Origin: Vicinamibacterales bacterium
Lineage (GTDB): Bacteria; Acidobacteriota; Vicinamibacteria; Vicinamibacterales; JAKQTR01
Reading direction: 5' to 3'
DNA length: 64,000 nucleotides
NCBI GenBank assembly: GCA_025456345.1
Contig: JALOKU010000004.1
Location: forward strand, 1 to 64,000
Below, piece by piece: positions 19,635 through 28,357 of the stretch; position 1 is the first letter of the stretch; the number at the start of each line of letters is the position of its first letter. Made by a program: the position numbers and the translations under genes. The notes below the pieces were generated by a model. It ran no database searches. It was not told the DNA's origin and worked only from the letters and a program-made list of their open reading frames with translations.

Positions 19635-20474
19635 ATGACCTGTCCAGCGTGCGAGGGAACCGGGTGGAAGGCCCACGAACGTGACGGCGTCCGGCGCGTC
19701 GAGCGCTGCGACTGCTGGCGCGAGCAGGTCACCGCGCGCCTCTTCGCCGACGCGCGCATCCCGCGGCGCTACCAGCACTGCGACTTCACGAACTTCCGCG
19801 ACTACAGCGAGTCGCTCACGCGCGCCAGGACGCGGGCCGCGAAACTCGCCGACGCGTTCCCCGCCGTGGACCGCGGCCTGTTCCTCGAAGGCCCCCCGGG
19901 CGTGGGCAAGACCCACCTGGCGGTGGCGGTGCTGCGGCACGTCGTCGCGGCCACCAGCGCCCGGGCGCTCTTCTACGACACCCGCGATCTGCTGCGCGTC
20001 ATCCGGAGCACGTACGACCCGGTTGTCCGGACCACCGAGATCGAGGTGCTGCGCCCGGTGATGCAGGCCGACCTCCTCGTCCTCGACGACCTCGGCGCCG
20101 AGAAGACGACGGAGTGGGTCGAGGAGACGCTGAACCTGATCGTCAACACGCGGTACAACGAGCGGCGGGTGACGCTGTTCACATCGAACTACCCGGACAT
20201 CCCGGACGAGACCGACACGAACTCGCTCCTGTGCCGGATCGGGTTCCGCATGCGGTCCCGCCTGCACGAGATGTGCGATTTCCTCGAGCTGCGCGGCGCG
20301 GATTTCCGGTTCGCGCCGGCCAACGCCACCGACAAGGAACTGCTCTCGCTCGCGGAGATGGCCAGGGAGAAGGGCAGCCGCGGCGTCGGCGCGGTGCGCC
20401 CGATGCCGGCCCGCGCGCAGCTCCGCGAGCCGCACGCGGACCTGAAATGGCCCGGCGGGCGCGCCGGCACGTAA
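19635..20474 (+). CDS. DnaC/IstB-like AAA+ ATPase with N-terminal zinc finger
   Basis: The protein has 279 residues. The N-terminus carries a likely zinc site (CPACEGTGW, then CDCW), followed by an AAA+ core with Walker A GPPGVGKTHLA (about residue 80) and Walker B LLVLDDLGAE (about 145), and a sensor TLFTSNYP. This is the architecture of helicase-loader type proteins (DnaC, DnaI), so loading of DnaB at origins or restart sites is the best guess. It is not next to an IS element or a replication gene, so it is unlikely to be a transposition helper. It follows the sigma gene by 18 bp and is upstream of hemW. Confidence 0.8.
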   Translation: MTCPACEGTGWKAHERDGVRRVERCDCWREQVTARLFADARIPRRYQHCDFTNFRDYSESLTRARTRAAKLADAFPAVDRGLFLEGPPGVGKTHLAVAVLRHVVAATSARALFYDTRDLLRVIRSTYDPVVRTTEIEVLRPVMQADLLVLDDLGAEKTTEWVEETLNLIVNTRYNERRVTLFTSNYPDIPDETDTNSLLCRIGFRMRSRLHEMCDFLELRGADFRFAPANATDKELLSLAEMAREKGSRGVGAVRPMPARAQLREPHADLKWPGGRAGT

Positions 20475-20485
20475 GGGCTCGCCTC

Positions 20486-21631
20486 GTGGCGCCGCTCGGG
20501 CTCTACATCCACGTCCCGTTCTGCTCGGCCATCTGCGCCTACTGCAACTTCAGCCGCGGCCTGCTCGACGGGCCGCTGAAGCTCCGCTACGTCGAGGCCG
20601 TGACGGCTGAGATCCGCGGCGCGCCGGACCGGTTCGGCTGGCGGCCGGGGGAGGCCAGGGCCGACACCATCTTCTTCGGCGGCGGCACGCCCTCGCTGCT
20701 CGAGCGCCACGAGGTGGCGGCGATCCTCGCGGCCTGCCGAACCGCCTTCGACGTCGCGCCCGGCGCGGAGATCACGCTCGAGGCCAACCCGGAGTCGGCG
20801 GCGATCCCGTTTCTCGAGGGCATACGCGCCGCCGGCGTCAACCGGCTGAGCGTCGGCGTGCAGTCGTTCAGGCAGGCGGAGCTCCGGCGGCTCGGGCGGA
20901 TCCACGACGTGGCGCAGGCGCGCCGGGCGCTGGCCGGCGCCCGTGAGGCCGGCTTCGACAATGTGAGCCTGGACCTGATGATGTGGCTGCCGGAGCAGAC
21001 CGTGGCGCAGTGGCTGGAGTCGGTCGACGAGGCGGTCGGCCTCGGGCCGGAGCACCTCTCGCTCTACATGCTCGAGCTTTATCCGAACGCCCCGTTGCGC
21101 GAGGCGATGGCTCGCGCGCACTGGTCGCTCGCGCCGGACGATGACGCGGCGGAGATGTACGAGACGGCGATGGCCCGGCTCGACACGGCGGGCTACCGCC
21201 AGTACGAGATTTCAAACGTGGCCAGGCCCGGGCGCGAGTCGCGCCACAACATGAAGTACTGGACCGACGGCGAGTGGATCGGGTTTGGCCCAGGGGCGCA
21301 CTCGACGCTGGCCGGGGTGCGCTGGAAGAACGTGTCCGCCCCCGACGACTACGTGGCGCGCGTGGCCGCAGGGCTGACGCTCGAGACGGACCGCCGCACC
21401 CTCACCGAGGAGGAGCGGTGGCAGGAGGCCGTCATCATGGGCTTGCGCCTGCAGGCGGGCATGTCGGTCGGGGCGATCGCCGCACAGTACGGCGTGGACC
21501 TCGACGCCCGCTTCGGCGCCGAGCTTCAGCCGTTCCGCGAGGCGGGCCTCGTGGAGCGGGAGGGGGACCGCGTCCGCCTGACCCGCCGGGGCATGCTGGT
21601 GGCCAACGAGGTGCTCCGTGTTTTCATCTAG
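20486..21631 (+). CDS. hemW: Radical SAM heme chaperone HemW
   Basis: HemW binds heme and delivers it to respiratory enzymes; older annotations call it oxygen-independent coproporphyrinogen oxidase-like. The 381-residue protein opens with GLYIHVPFC and the CSAICAYC cluster motif (CxxxCxxC), followed by the FFGGGTPSLL glycine motif and RLSVGVQSF. The GTG at 20486 is preferred over an ATG at 20447 because AAGGG sits 8 nt upstream and the earlier start overlaps the ATPase gene. Length and lack of extra N-terminal residues fit HemW rather than HemN. Confidence 0.9.
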   Translation: MAPLGLYIHVPFCSAICAYCNFSRGLLDGPLKLRYVEAVTAEIRGAPDRFGWRPGEARADTIFFGGGTPSLLERHEVAAILAACRTAFDVAPGAEITLEANPESAAIPFLEGIRAAGVNRLSVGVQSFRQAELRRLGRIHDVAQARRALAGAREAGFDNVSLDLMMWLPEQTVAQWLESVDEAVGLGPEHLSLYMLELYPNAPLREAMARAHWSLAPDDDAAEMYETAMARLDTAGYRQYEISNVARPGRESRHNMKYWTDGEWIGFGPGAHSTLAGVRWKNVSAPDDYVARVAAGLTLETDRRTLTEEERWQEAVIMGLRLQAGMSVGAIAAQYGVDLDARFGAELQPFREAGLVEREGDRVRLTRRGMLVANEVLRVFI

Positions 21632-21698
21632 GCGCCAGGTACGCTACAGTATCCGGACTCACTGGTACGAGTTCGTTTATCGGCAAGGAGGCTCTAGC

Positions 21699-22211
21699 AT
21701 GTTCTCGACGTGGACCTCAGCGACTGCCGTGCTCCGGCGTATCGGCATCGCCCTCATGCTCATCGCGGTCGTCGTCCTGACGTCTTCCGGACTGGCGTAC
21801 GCGCAGGCGGCGCCGGCCGCGCAGGCTCCCGCCGCCGCACCCGCGCCGCAGGCCCGTGTGTTCACCGGGGACGTAGGGCTGATGTTCAACATCATCAAGC
21901 CCGACAAGACCGCCGACTTCGAGATGGTGGTCGGCAAGCTGAAGGAAGCGCTTGCCAAGAGCGACGATCCCGTCCACAAGCAGATGGCCCAGGGCTGGAG
22001 GGTCCTCAAGAACCCCGAGCCGATCCAGGGCGGAAACTACCTGTATGTGTTCCTGGTTGACCCGGTCGTCAAGGATGCCGACTACACCGTGTCGCGCGTG
22101 CTGGCGAAGGCCTTCCCGGCGGAGGTCCAGGAGCTCTTCAAGGTGTACAGCGCGTGTTTTGCCGGCGGCGTGACCTTGCAGAACTACACGACGCTGGTCA
22201 ACATGAAGTAG
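21699..22211 (+). CDS. Exported protein of unknown function
   Basis: The product has 170 residues, starting at an ATG preceded by a strong AAGGAGG. A signal peptide with a cleavage-like AYA-QA near residue 35 is followed by an Ala/Pro/Gln-rich spacer and a compact domain (about 53-170) beginning RVFTGDVGLMFNIIK. The domain has no motif that I recognise as enzymatic. It is a single-gene unit closed by a strong terminator at 22234-22276, which suggests independent expression. One or two cysteines are present but no lipobox. The function is unknown. Confidence 0.8.
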   Translation: MFSTWTSATAVLRRIGIALMLIAVVVLTSSGLAYAQAAPAAQAPAAAPAPQARVFTGDVGLMFNIIKPDKTADFEMVVGKLKEALAKSDDPVHKQMAQGWRVLKNPEPIQGGNYLYVFLVDPVVKDADYTVSRVLAKAFPAEVQELFKVYSACFAGGVTLQNYTTLVNMK

Positions 22212-22233
22212 GCTGGCGCCGGGCCGTGCCGAT

Positions 22234-22276
22234 CGAACGGGGCGTTCCTGCACGGGAGCGCCCCGTTCGTCTTTCT
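22234..22276 (+). terminator. Rho-independent terminator
   Basis: CGAACGGGGCG pairs perfectly with CGCCCCGTTCG (11 bp) and the stem extends with a G-T and further pairs to about 15 bp around a small loop, followed by TCTTTCT. It closes the gene ending at 22211. Confidence 0.85.
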
Positions 22277-22307
22277 GGGCGATCCGGGCGCGGGCCCGGA
22301 GGGAGGA

Positions 22308-23276
22308 GTGGTGAGCAAGGGCGGCTACTACGCGGCGCACGCCGCGGGGTTCCGGGCCGACCTCGGTTCGGCCGTGCGGACGGACCTTGTCCGCGACTGG
22401 CACCGCCGGTCGCCTGCCCGCCACTTTGCTGTCGCGGTCCGGCAGTTCGTCCTGCTCGGGCTCGTCACCGTCGCCCTGGTGCGCCTGACGCACCCCGCCC
22501 TCTGGATGCCGCTCGCCGTCCTGCAGGGCTTCACCGTGTTCAACTTCACGGTGCTGCTGCACGAGGTGGTCCACCACGCCGTCTTCGCCCGCCGGCGCCC
22601 GGCGCTGGAACGGCTGCTCGGCTACGCCTACGCGGTCCCGAGCGGCATCTCCGCGTCGCAGTTCACGCGCTGGCACCTCGACCATCACGCCGAGCTCGGC
22701 TCGTCGGAGGACGATCCCAAGCGGCGGCACCTCTCGCCGAAGACCAACGCCAGGTGGCTGAAGCTCCTGTACTGCACGCCGGCGCTCTTCCCGATCTACT
22801 TCCGGGCCGCGAGGCGTGAGACGGCGAACTACGACGAGGCGCTTCGGCGGACGATCGCCCGGGAGCGCTGGGTGTCGATGGCGGCGCACCTGCTGGCGCT
22901 CGCGTCGATCGCGTGGGGGTTCGGATGGGGCGCCGCCGCGCGCGCCTACGCCGTGCCGGTGTTCGTCGTGTTCCCCGTGGCGTTCACGCTGAACCGGCTC
23001 GGGCAGCACTACAGCATCGACCCCAACGACCCCGCCGGGTGGAGCACGCTGATGCGCGGCCACTGGTTCTGGGACGTCGCCTTCCTGAACTCCAACTACC
23101 ACCTCGAGCACCACTACTTCCCGGGCGTGCCGTTCTACCGGCTGCCCGAGGTCCAGCGGGCGCTCGCGCCGTACTACGAGCGCAAGGGCCTGCCCTGGCG
23201 CACCTACGGCCAGCTCCTTCGCGGCTGGTTCATCGAGAACCGCGCCCCGCACACGGATTGGAGAAGTAGTCAGTAG
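22308..23276 (+). CDS. Membrane fatty-acid desaturase family protein
   Basis: The protein has 322 residues from GTG 22308 (or GTG 22311), both behind GGAGGGAGG. Three histidine boxes typical of membrane di-iron desaturases are present: HEVVHH (about 85), HLDHH (about 125) and HLEHH (about 265). Hydrophobic segments lie between them. These residues bind the di-iron centre that inserts double bonds, or in relatives hydroxyl groups, into acyl chains. The substrate (phospholipid acyl chain, acyl-CoA, sphingolipid or carotenoid) cannot be told from sequence. The last codons fall inside a CAGTAG repeat, so the C-terminus may have been altered by it. Confidence 0.85.
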   Translation: MVSKGGYYAAHAAGFRADLGSAVRTDLVRDWHRRSPARHFAVAVRQFVLLGLVTVALVRLTHPALWMPLAVLQGFTVFNFTVLLHEVVHHAVFARRRPALERLLGYAYAVPSGISASQFTRWHLDHHAELGSSEDDPKRRHLSPKTNARWLKLLYCTPALFPIYFRAARRETANYDEALRRTIARERWVSMAAHLLALASIAWGFGWGAAARAYAVPVFVVFPVAFTLNRLGQHYSIDPNDPAGWSTLMRGHWFWDVAFLNSNYHLEHHYFPGVPFYRLPEVQRALAPYYERKGLPWRTYGQLLRGWFIENRAPHTDWRSSQ

Positions 23277-23404
23277 CCAGTAGACAGTAGGCAGGAGAAG
23301 CAAGGAGCAAGAAGCAGGAAGCAAGACGAAGGCAGTCACGCGGGGCAGCGTGAAGCTCGCCGGCATTGCTACTGAATGCTGGCTACTGGCTACTTGCTAC
23401 TGAC
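23262..23404. repeat. CAGTAG/GAAGCA repeat element with inverted arms
   Basis: Tandem AGTAGTCAGTAGCCAGTAG-like units start inside the last desaturase codons and continue into GAAGCAAG-type purine units. After about 100 bp the reverse complement appears: CTACTGGCTACT (23383-23394) is the exact complement of AGTAGCCAGTAG (23272-23283). The 200-bp gap otherwise contains only the short promoter-like stretch before the acyl-CoA dehydrogenase. It is related in unit type to the element at 16939. Confidence 0.75.
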
Positions 23405-23463
23405 TTCCGGGCTCCGAGTCTGACCAGCGCCCAGCGCCTGGCCTCTAGTCCCTGCCGGTGTGC

Positions 23464-23469
23464 TACATT
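23464..23469 (+). promoter_or_regulatory. -10-like TACATT, 7 nt before acyl-CoA dehydrogenase ATG
   Basis: TACATT ends 7 nt before the ATG at 23477 and no Shine-Dalgarno sequence is present in between, consistent with a leaderless transcript. Confidence 0.4.
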
Positions 23470-23476
23470 CCCTCCG

Positions 23477-24625
23477 ATGGACTTCCGTCCCACCGAGCAG
23501 CAGCAGGTGCTGCGCCGTGCCGTCCGCGAGTTCGCCGAGACCGAGATCCGTCCCTTCGTGCGCGAGTGGGACACGCTGCAGGCCTTTCCCCGCGCGCTGG
23601 TGGGGAAGATGGCGGCCCTCGGGCTGATGGGCATCCAGTTCCCCGAGGAGTACGGCGGGGCCGCGATGTCGGCCATCGATTACTGCATCTGCATCGAGGA
23701 GCTGGCGCGAGTCGACCCGGCGGTCTCGCTCTCGGTGGCGGCGCACAACGGCCTGTGCGCGTCGCACGTCGCGATGTTCGGCACCGACGCGCAGAAGCGC
23801 CGCTACCTCGTGCCGCTCGCCACTGGCGCGTGGATCGGCGCCTGGGGGCTCACCGAGGCGACGGCGGGGTCCGACGCGGCGCGGATCCGGACGTCGGCGG
23901 CGCGCGCGGGCGACGGCTGGGTGATCAACGGCACGAAGACCTTCATCACCCACGGGAGCATTGGCGACGTGATCGTGGCGATGGCCGTCACCGACAAGGC
24001 GCGCGCGCATCGCGGCATTTCGGCGTTCATCGTCGAGCGGGGCACCCCGGGGATGTCGCCGGGCCGGAAGGAAGACAAGCTCGGCATGCGCGCGAGCGAC
24101 ACGAGCGAAGTGCTCTTCCGCGAGTGCCGGGTGCCCGCCGACGCGCTGCTCGGCGCCGAGCACGAGGGCTTCATCAACACGCTGCAGGTGCTGGACGCGG
24201 GCCGCATCGGCATCGCGGCGCTCGCCGTCGGCCTGGCGCAGGGCGCCTACGAAGCCGCGCGCCGCTACGCCCTCGAGCGCACCCAGTTCGGCCAGCCCAT
24301 TGCCGCGTTCCAGGCGATCCAATGGAAGCTCGCGGACCTGGCCACGCGCATCGAGGCGGCGCGCCTGCTGACCTACCGCGCGGCCTGCCTGAAGGACGCC
24401 GGCGTCCGCACGTCGCGCGAGTCCGCGGAGGCCAAGCTCTTCTCGAGCGAGGTGGCCGTGCGCGCGGCGGAGGACTGCGTGCAGATTCACGGCGGCTACG
24501 GTTTCGTGAAGGACTACCCGGCCGAGAAGTTCTTCCGCGACGTCAAGCTGACCACCATCGGCGAAGGCACCAGCGAGATCCAGCGGCTCGTCATCGCGCG
24601 CCAGCTCCTGGCGGCGCCGGCCTAG
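23477..24625 (+). CDS. Acyl-CoA dehydrogenase
   Basis: This FAD flavoenzyme has 382 residues. It introduces the alpha-beta double bond into acyl-CoA and passes electrons to ETF. Motifs are [16 protein letters not shown] (FAD/substrate region), [10 protein letters not shown], the RTQFGQPI signature and [13 protein letters not shown], whose Glu is the catalytic base position of short/medium-chain types. The start MDFRPTEQQ matches family N-termini, so the longer upstream ORF is rejected. meaB begins 6 bp downstream. The neighbourhood (meaB, mce) points to a branched or odd-chain route ending in propionyl-CoA. Exact chain length is not deducible. Confidence 0.92.
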   Translation: MDFRPTEQQQVLRRAVREFAETEIRPFVREWDTLQAFPRALVGKMAALGLMGIQFPEEYGGAAMSAIDYCICIEELARVDPAVSLSVAAHNGLCASHVAMFGTDAQKRRYLVPLATGAWIGAWGLTEATAGSDAARIRTSAARAGDGWVINGTKTFITHGSIGDVIVAMAVTDKARAHRGISAFIVERGTPGMSPGRKEDKLGMRASDTSEVLFRECRVPADALLGAEHEGFINTLQVLDAGRIGIAALAVGLAQGAYEAARRYALERTQFGQPIAAFQAIQWKLADLATRIEAARLLTYRAACLKDAGVRTSRESAEAKLFSSEVAVRAAEDCVQIHGGYGFVKDYPAEKFFRDVKLTTIGEGTSEIQRLVIARQLLAAPA

Positions 24626-24631
24626 CGTGCC

Positions 24632-25612
24632 ATGGCGGACCCGGCGATCACCCCGGCGGTTGCCTCCCTCGCGCAGCGCGTCCGCGCCGGCGAGGCGCGG
24701 GCCATCGCGCGCGCGATCTCGCTCGTCGAGGACGACGAGCCCGGGGCGGCCGCGCTGGTGGGCGCGCTCTTTCGCGCCACCGGCGGTGCCTACCTCGTCG
24801 GGGTCACCGGCCCGCCGGGCGCCGGCAAGAGCACGCTCGTCGATCGCCTGTCCCTGCAGCTGCGCGCGCGCGACGAGACCGTCGGCATCATCGCCGTCGA
24901 TCCGACCAGCCCCTACAGCGGCGGCGCGATTCTCGGCGACCGCGTCCGCATGCAGGCGCAGGCCGGCGACGACGGGGTGTTCATCCGGAGCATGGCCACG
25001 CGGGGCCACCTGGGCGGCCTGTCCCGGGCCACGCACGAGGCGGCGTACGTCCTCGACGCGGCGGGGAAGCACTGGGTGGTCATCGAGACCGTCGGCGTCG
25101 GCCAGGACGAGGTCGACATCGTCCGCACGGCCGACATCGCGATCGTCGTCCTCGTGCCGGGCACGGGAGACGAGGTGCAGGCGCTCAAGGCCGGCATCAT
25201 GGAGATCGCCGACATCTTCGTGGTCAACAAGTCCGACCGGGAGGGCGCCGATCGCCTCGAGGCCTCGATCGAGGCTATGCTGGCGCTCGCCGACGCGGAG
25301 CCGGGCGCGTGGCGGCCGCCCATCGTCCGCACGCAGGCGACGACGGGGGAGGGCGTGCCGGAACTGCTGGCGGCCGTCGAGGCGTTCCGGGCGCACACGG
25401 CGCCCGCCCGGCACGAGCGGCGGCGGGTGCGGCATGCGTTCCGGCTGCGGGAGCTGCTGGCGGACCGGTTCATGGAGCACGTGGACCGCCGCGTCCTGGC
25501 GCCGGGTGAGCTCGACGGCCTGCTGGCCCAGATCGCGGACCGCGGCCTCGACCCCTACACGGCCGCAAACGGCATTCTCGAACGGGCCCTCGGAAGGGAC
25601 ACGACACGGTGA
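24632..25612 (+). CDS. meaB: G-protein chaperone of methylmalonyl-CoA mutase (MeaB/ArgK)
   Basis: The 326-residue GTPase protects and reloads cobalamin-dependent methylmalonyl-CoA mutase. It has P-loop GPPGAGKSTL (about residue 60), then IIAVDPTSPYSGGAILGDR, the G3-region ETVGVGQDEVDI and NKSD for guanine recognition. The pattern is typical of MeaB/ArgK. It sits between acyl-CoA dehydrogenase and the epimerase, with a 4-nt GTGA overlap into mce. The mutase subunits themselves are not in this window and must be elsewhere if the pathway works. Confidence 0.93.
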   Translation: MADPAITPAVASLAQRVRAGEARAIARAISLVEDDEPGAAALVGALFRATGGAYLVGVTGPPGAGKSTLVDRLSLQLRARDETVGIIAVDPTSPYSGGAILGDRVRMQAQAGDDGVFIRSMATRGHLGGLSRATHEAAYVLDAAGKHWVVIETVGVGQDEVDIVRTADIAIVVLVPGTGDEVQALKAGIMEIADIFVVNKSDREGADRLEASIEAMLALADAEPGAWRPPIVRTQATTGEGVPELLAAVEAFRAHTAPARHERRRVRHAFRLRELLADRFMEHVDRRVLAPGELDGLLAQIADRGLDPYTAANGILERALGRDTTR

Positions 25613-26016
25613 AAGCGACACTGGATCACATCGGTATTGCGGTCGGCGATCTCGCGCAGGCCCTCGCGTTCTACCGCGACGCCCTCGGGCTCGAGGTCGA
25701 GCCGCCGGAGGAGGTGCCCTCGCAGCGCGTCAGGGCCCACTTCGTGCCCGTCGGCGAGGCGACCCTCGAACTGCTCGAACCGACGGCCCCCGACTCGCCG
25801 ATCGCGAAGTTCATCGAGAAGCGCGGCCCGGGCGTGCACCACGTCACGCTGCGCGTGGACGACATTCGCGAGGCGCTCGGCCGGCTGAAGGCGCGCGGCG
25901 TCCGGCTGATTGACGAGGCGCCGCGTGAGGGCGCCGAAGGCGCGCTCATCGCCTTCGTTCATCCCGCCAGCACGCACGGCGTGCTGGTCGAACTGAAGCA
26001 GCGCCCGAAGGACTGA
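25609..26016 (+). CDS. mce: Methylmalonyl-CoA epimerase
   Basis: This VOC-fold protein of 135 residues converts the R and S forms of methylmalonyl-CoA. It begins LDHIGIAVGDLAQAL, with the metal-binding His near the start, contains GPGVHHVTLRVDDI with a second His, and ends with the LVEL metal Glu region. GTG 25609 overlaps the meaB stop. Genetic linkage with meaB strongly supports this function over other VOC enzymes. Confidence 0.92.
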   Translation: MKATLDHIGIAVGDLAQALAFYRDALGLEVEPPEEVPSQRVRAHFVPVGEATLELLEPTAPDSPIAKFIEKRGPGVHHVTLRVDDIREALGRLKARGVRLIDEAPREGAEGALIAFVHPASTHGVLVELKQRPKD

Positions 26017-26019
26017 CCC

Positions 26020-26886
26020 ATGCACAGTGAGATCGGCATCATCGGCGGCTCGGGCCTCTACGACATGGAGGGGCTCACCGGTCGGCAGGAGGTGACGCTG
26101 GACACCCCGTTCGGCCCGCCCTCGGGTCCGTATGTCACGGCCACCCTGCGTGGGCGGCGCGTGGCGTTCCTCGCGAGGCACGGCGCGGGCCACCGCCTCC
26201 TGCCGGGCGAGCTGAACTTCCGGGCGAACATCTTCGGGTTCAAGCTGCTCGGCGTCGAGCGGATTCTGTCGGCGAGCGCCGTCGGCAGCCTCCGCGACGA
26301 CTACAAGCCGCTCGACATCGTCGTGCCCGACCAGTTCTTCGATCGCACGAAGGGCCGCATCAGCACGTTTTTCGGCGGCGGCTTGGCGGCGCACGTCGGC
26401 TTCGCGCATCCCGTCTGCGGGGAGCTGGCGGCCCTGGCGGTGGCGGCGGCGAGGGACGTGGGCGCCCGGGTGCACGCCTCCGGCACCTACGTGTGCATGG
26501 AGGGGCCCGCGTTCTCGACGCTCGCCGAATCGAAGACCTACCGGGCGTGGGGCTTCGACATCATCGGCATGACGAACCTGCAGGAAGCGAAGCTCGCGCG
26601 CGAGGCGGAGATCTGTTACACGACCCTCGCGCTGGTCACCGACTACGACTGCTGGCATCCCGGCCACGACTCGGTCACCGTCGACATGATCATCGGCAAC
26701 CTGGTCGCGAACGCGTCGGCCGCGCAGACGATCATCGCCGAGACGGTGGGGCGCATGCCGGCCGCGCGGGGCTGCACGTGCGGCCGCGCGCTGGAGCATG
26801 CCATCATCACGCGGCCCGAGCACGTGCCGGCCGACGTCAAGAAAACCCTGGCGCCCATCATCGGCAAGTACCTCCCCACATCATGA
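26020..26886 (+). CDS. mtnP: S-methyl-5'-thioadenosine phosphorylase
   Basis: The enzyme splits methylthioadenosine with phosphate into adenine and methylthioribose-1-phosphate, recycling the by-product of polyamine and SAM-radical chemistry. The 288 residues show [15 protein letters not shown] at the start, the phosphate-site [17 protein letters not shown] segment, [12 protein letters not shown] and [17 protein letters not shown], all typical of MTAP rather than PNP. It overlaps the following PfkB kinase by 4 nt (ATGA). Confidence 0.94.
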   Translation: MHSEIGIIGGSGLYDMEGLTGRQEVTLDTPFGPPSGPYVTATLRGRRVAFLARHGAGHRLLPGELNFRANIFGFKLLGVERILSASAVGSLRDDYKPLDIVVPDQFFDRTKGRISTFFGGGLAAHVGFAHPVCGELAALAVAAARDVGARVHASGTYVCMEGPAFSTLAESKTYRAWGFDIIGMTNLQEAKLAREAEICYTTLALVTDYDCWHPGHDSVTVDMIIGNLVANASAAQTIIAETVGRMPAARGCTCGRALEHAIITRPEHVPADVKKTLAPIIGKYLPTS

Positions 26887-27818
26887 GAATCATCGTCACC
26901 GGATCAATCGCCTACGACTACCTGATGTCCTTCCCGGGCAGCTTCACGGAGCACCTGCTGCCCGACCACCTGCAGCGGGTGAGCCTGAGCTTCCTGGTCG
27001 ACTCGATGGACAAGCGGCGGGGCGGGTGCGCGCCGAACATCGCCTACACGCTGGCGCTGCTCGGAGAGCGGCCGGTCCTGATGGCGACCGCCGGGCAGGA
27101 CTTCGACGACTACAGGCGCTGGCTGGACGAGGCCGGCATCGACACCTCGCTCGTGAAGCAGGTCGACGACAAGTTCACCGCGTCGTTCTTCTGCAGCACC
27201 GACAAGACCGGCAACCAGATCGCGTCGTTCTACACCGGCGCCATGGCGAACGCCGGCGAGCTGTCGTTTCGCGACGCGGGCGGCTGCGACCTGGCGATCG
27301 TCGCGCCCAACGACCCGGCGGCGATGGTGGGCTACGCCCGGGAATGCCGCGAACTGGGCATCCCGTATATCTACGACCCGAGCCAGCAGGTGGCGCGGAT
27401 GGGCGGCGACGAACTGAAGGCCGGCGTGTCCGGCGCCCGGATCGTCATCTGCAACGATTACGAATACGAGATACTCCGCGAGAAGACCGGGCTGGACGCC
27501 GCGGCGATGCTGCAGCACGCCGAAGCGGTCGTCGTCACGAAGGGCGAGAAGGGGTCGAGCATCATCCTGCGCGATCGCACGGTGGACACGCCCGCCGTGC
27601 CGCCAGTCGAGGCGGTCGACCCCACCGGGGTCGGCGACGCCTTCCGTGGCGGCCTGATGAAGGGCCTCGCCGCAGGGGCGTCGTGGGAGACGTGCGGCCG
27701 GCTGGGGAGCGTGGCCGCGACGTACGCCCTCGAGCACTTGGGCGGCTCGACGCACCGCTACTCGTGGCCGGAGTTCACGGCGCGCTACCAATCCCAGTTC
27801 GGCGCCTTGGCCCTCTAG
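26883..27818 (+). CDS. PfkB-family kinase, adenosine kinase-like
   Basis: The protein has 311 residues. Features are the N-terminal [15 protein letters not shown], a glycine-rich [15 protein letters not shown], and the PfkB signature [16 protein letters not shown] with the catalytic Asp. This family phosphorylates ribose, fructose, adenosine or related hydroxyls. Coupling to mtnP by an ATGA overlap suggests nucleoside or MTA salvage, so adenosine kinase is the most likely role. The sequence alone does not fix the substrate. Confidence 0.82.
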   Translation: MRIIVTGSIAYDYLMSFPGSFTEHLLPDHLQRVSLSFLVDSMDKRRGGCAPNIAYTLALLGERPVLMATAGQDFDDYRRWLDEAGIDTSLVKQVDDKFTASFFCSTDKTGNQIASFYTGAMANAGELSFRDAGGCDLAIVAPNDPAAMVGYARECRELGIPYIYDPSQQVARMGGDELKAGVSGARIVICNDYEYEILREKTGLDAAAMLQHAEAVVVTKGEKGSSIILRDRTVDTPAVPPVEAVDPTGVGDAFRGGLMKGLAAGASWETCGRLGSVAATYALEHLGGSTHRYSWPEFTARYQSQFGALAL

Positions 27819-27846
27819 TCGCCCCAGCGAGGCCGGAAGACCGCCC

Positions 27847-28353
27847 ATGCGTGCCGCGCTTGCCATGGTTGTCGCTGCGACGGCGGTGGGGTGGGCGGGC
27901 TGGCTCGCCGCGGCCCCGGCTGTCGCGGCGGCGGCCCAGCCATCCCGGCCGGCCGTCTGGGCGGCGGCGTTCACCTACCGGGCCGGCGCCGTGATCTGCC
28001 ATCAGCAGGAGGCCCGCTCCCTCCACGTCGGCGGCGTGCGGATGCCGGTGTGCGCGCGCTGCTTCGGCCTCTACGCCGGCGCGGCGGCCGGCGCGCTGGC
28101 GGCCGCGGCCTGGGTGTTCGCGGCGCGGCGGCCGGTTCGGCTGGCCCTGACCCGTTCGCGCCGGGCGGCGCTGGCGTGCGGGGTGCCCACGCTGGCCGCG
28201 TGGGCCGGCGAGCACCTCGCCGGCCTGGCGGTGCCAGGGACGGTGCGGGCGATCCTGGCCATCCCGCTCGGGGCGGCCGTGGCGGCGATCGTGACCGTGT
28301 GGGCAGGCGGCGCCGCCTTCGAGGACACGGCTCGCGGGAGTAGGCTACACTGA
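27847..28353 (+). CDS. DUF2085 membrane protein
   Basis: The protein has 168 residues and about four hydrophobic segments. The DUF2085 hallmark is present: CHQQEARS, then PVCARCFGLYAGAAAG, giving one Cys-His pair and a CxxC-like pair close to the membrane. These cysteines could bind metal or form a disulfide; the family has no established function. It follows the kinase gene by 28 bp and precedes another small membrane gene. Confidence 0.82.
   Translation: MRAALAMVVAATAVGWAGWLAAAPAVAAAAQPSRPAVWAAAFTYRAGAVICHQQEARSLHVGGVRMPVCARCFGLYAGAAAGALAAAAWVFAARRPVRLALTRSRRAALACGVPTLAAWAGEHLAGLAVPGTVRAILAIPLGAAVAAIVTVWAGGAAFEDTARGSRLH
28346..28351 (+). promoter_or_regulatory. -10-like TACACT, 6 nt before ATG
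   Basis: TACACT ends six bases before the ATG at 28358. There is no Shine-Dalgarno sequence in the six bases, so a leaderless transcript is plausible. Confidence 0.4.
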
Positions 28354-28357
28354 ACAG

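Noticed and set aside
23390..25621. Open frame of 743 codons on the minus strand over the acyl-CoA dehydrogenase and meaB
   Set aside because: Both plus-strand genes have full family motifs, and the antisense product resembles nothing.
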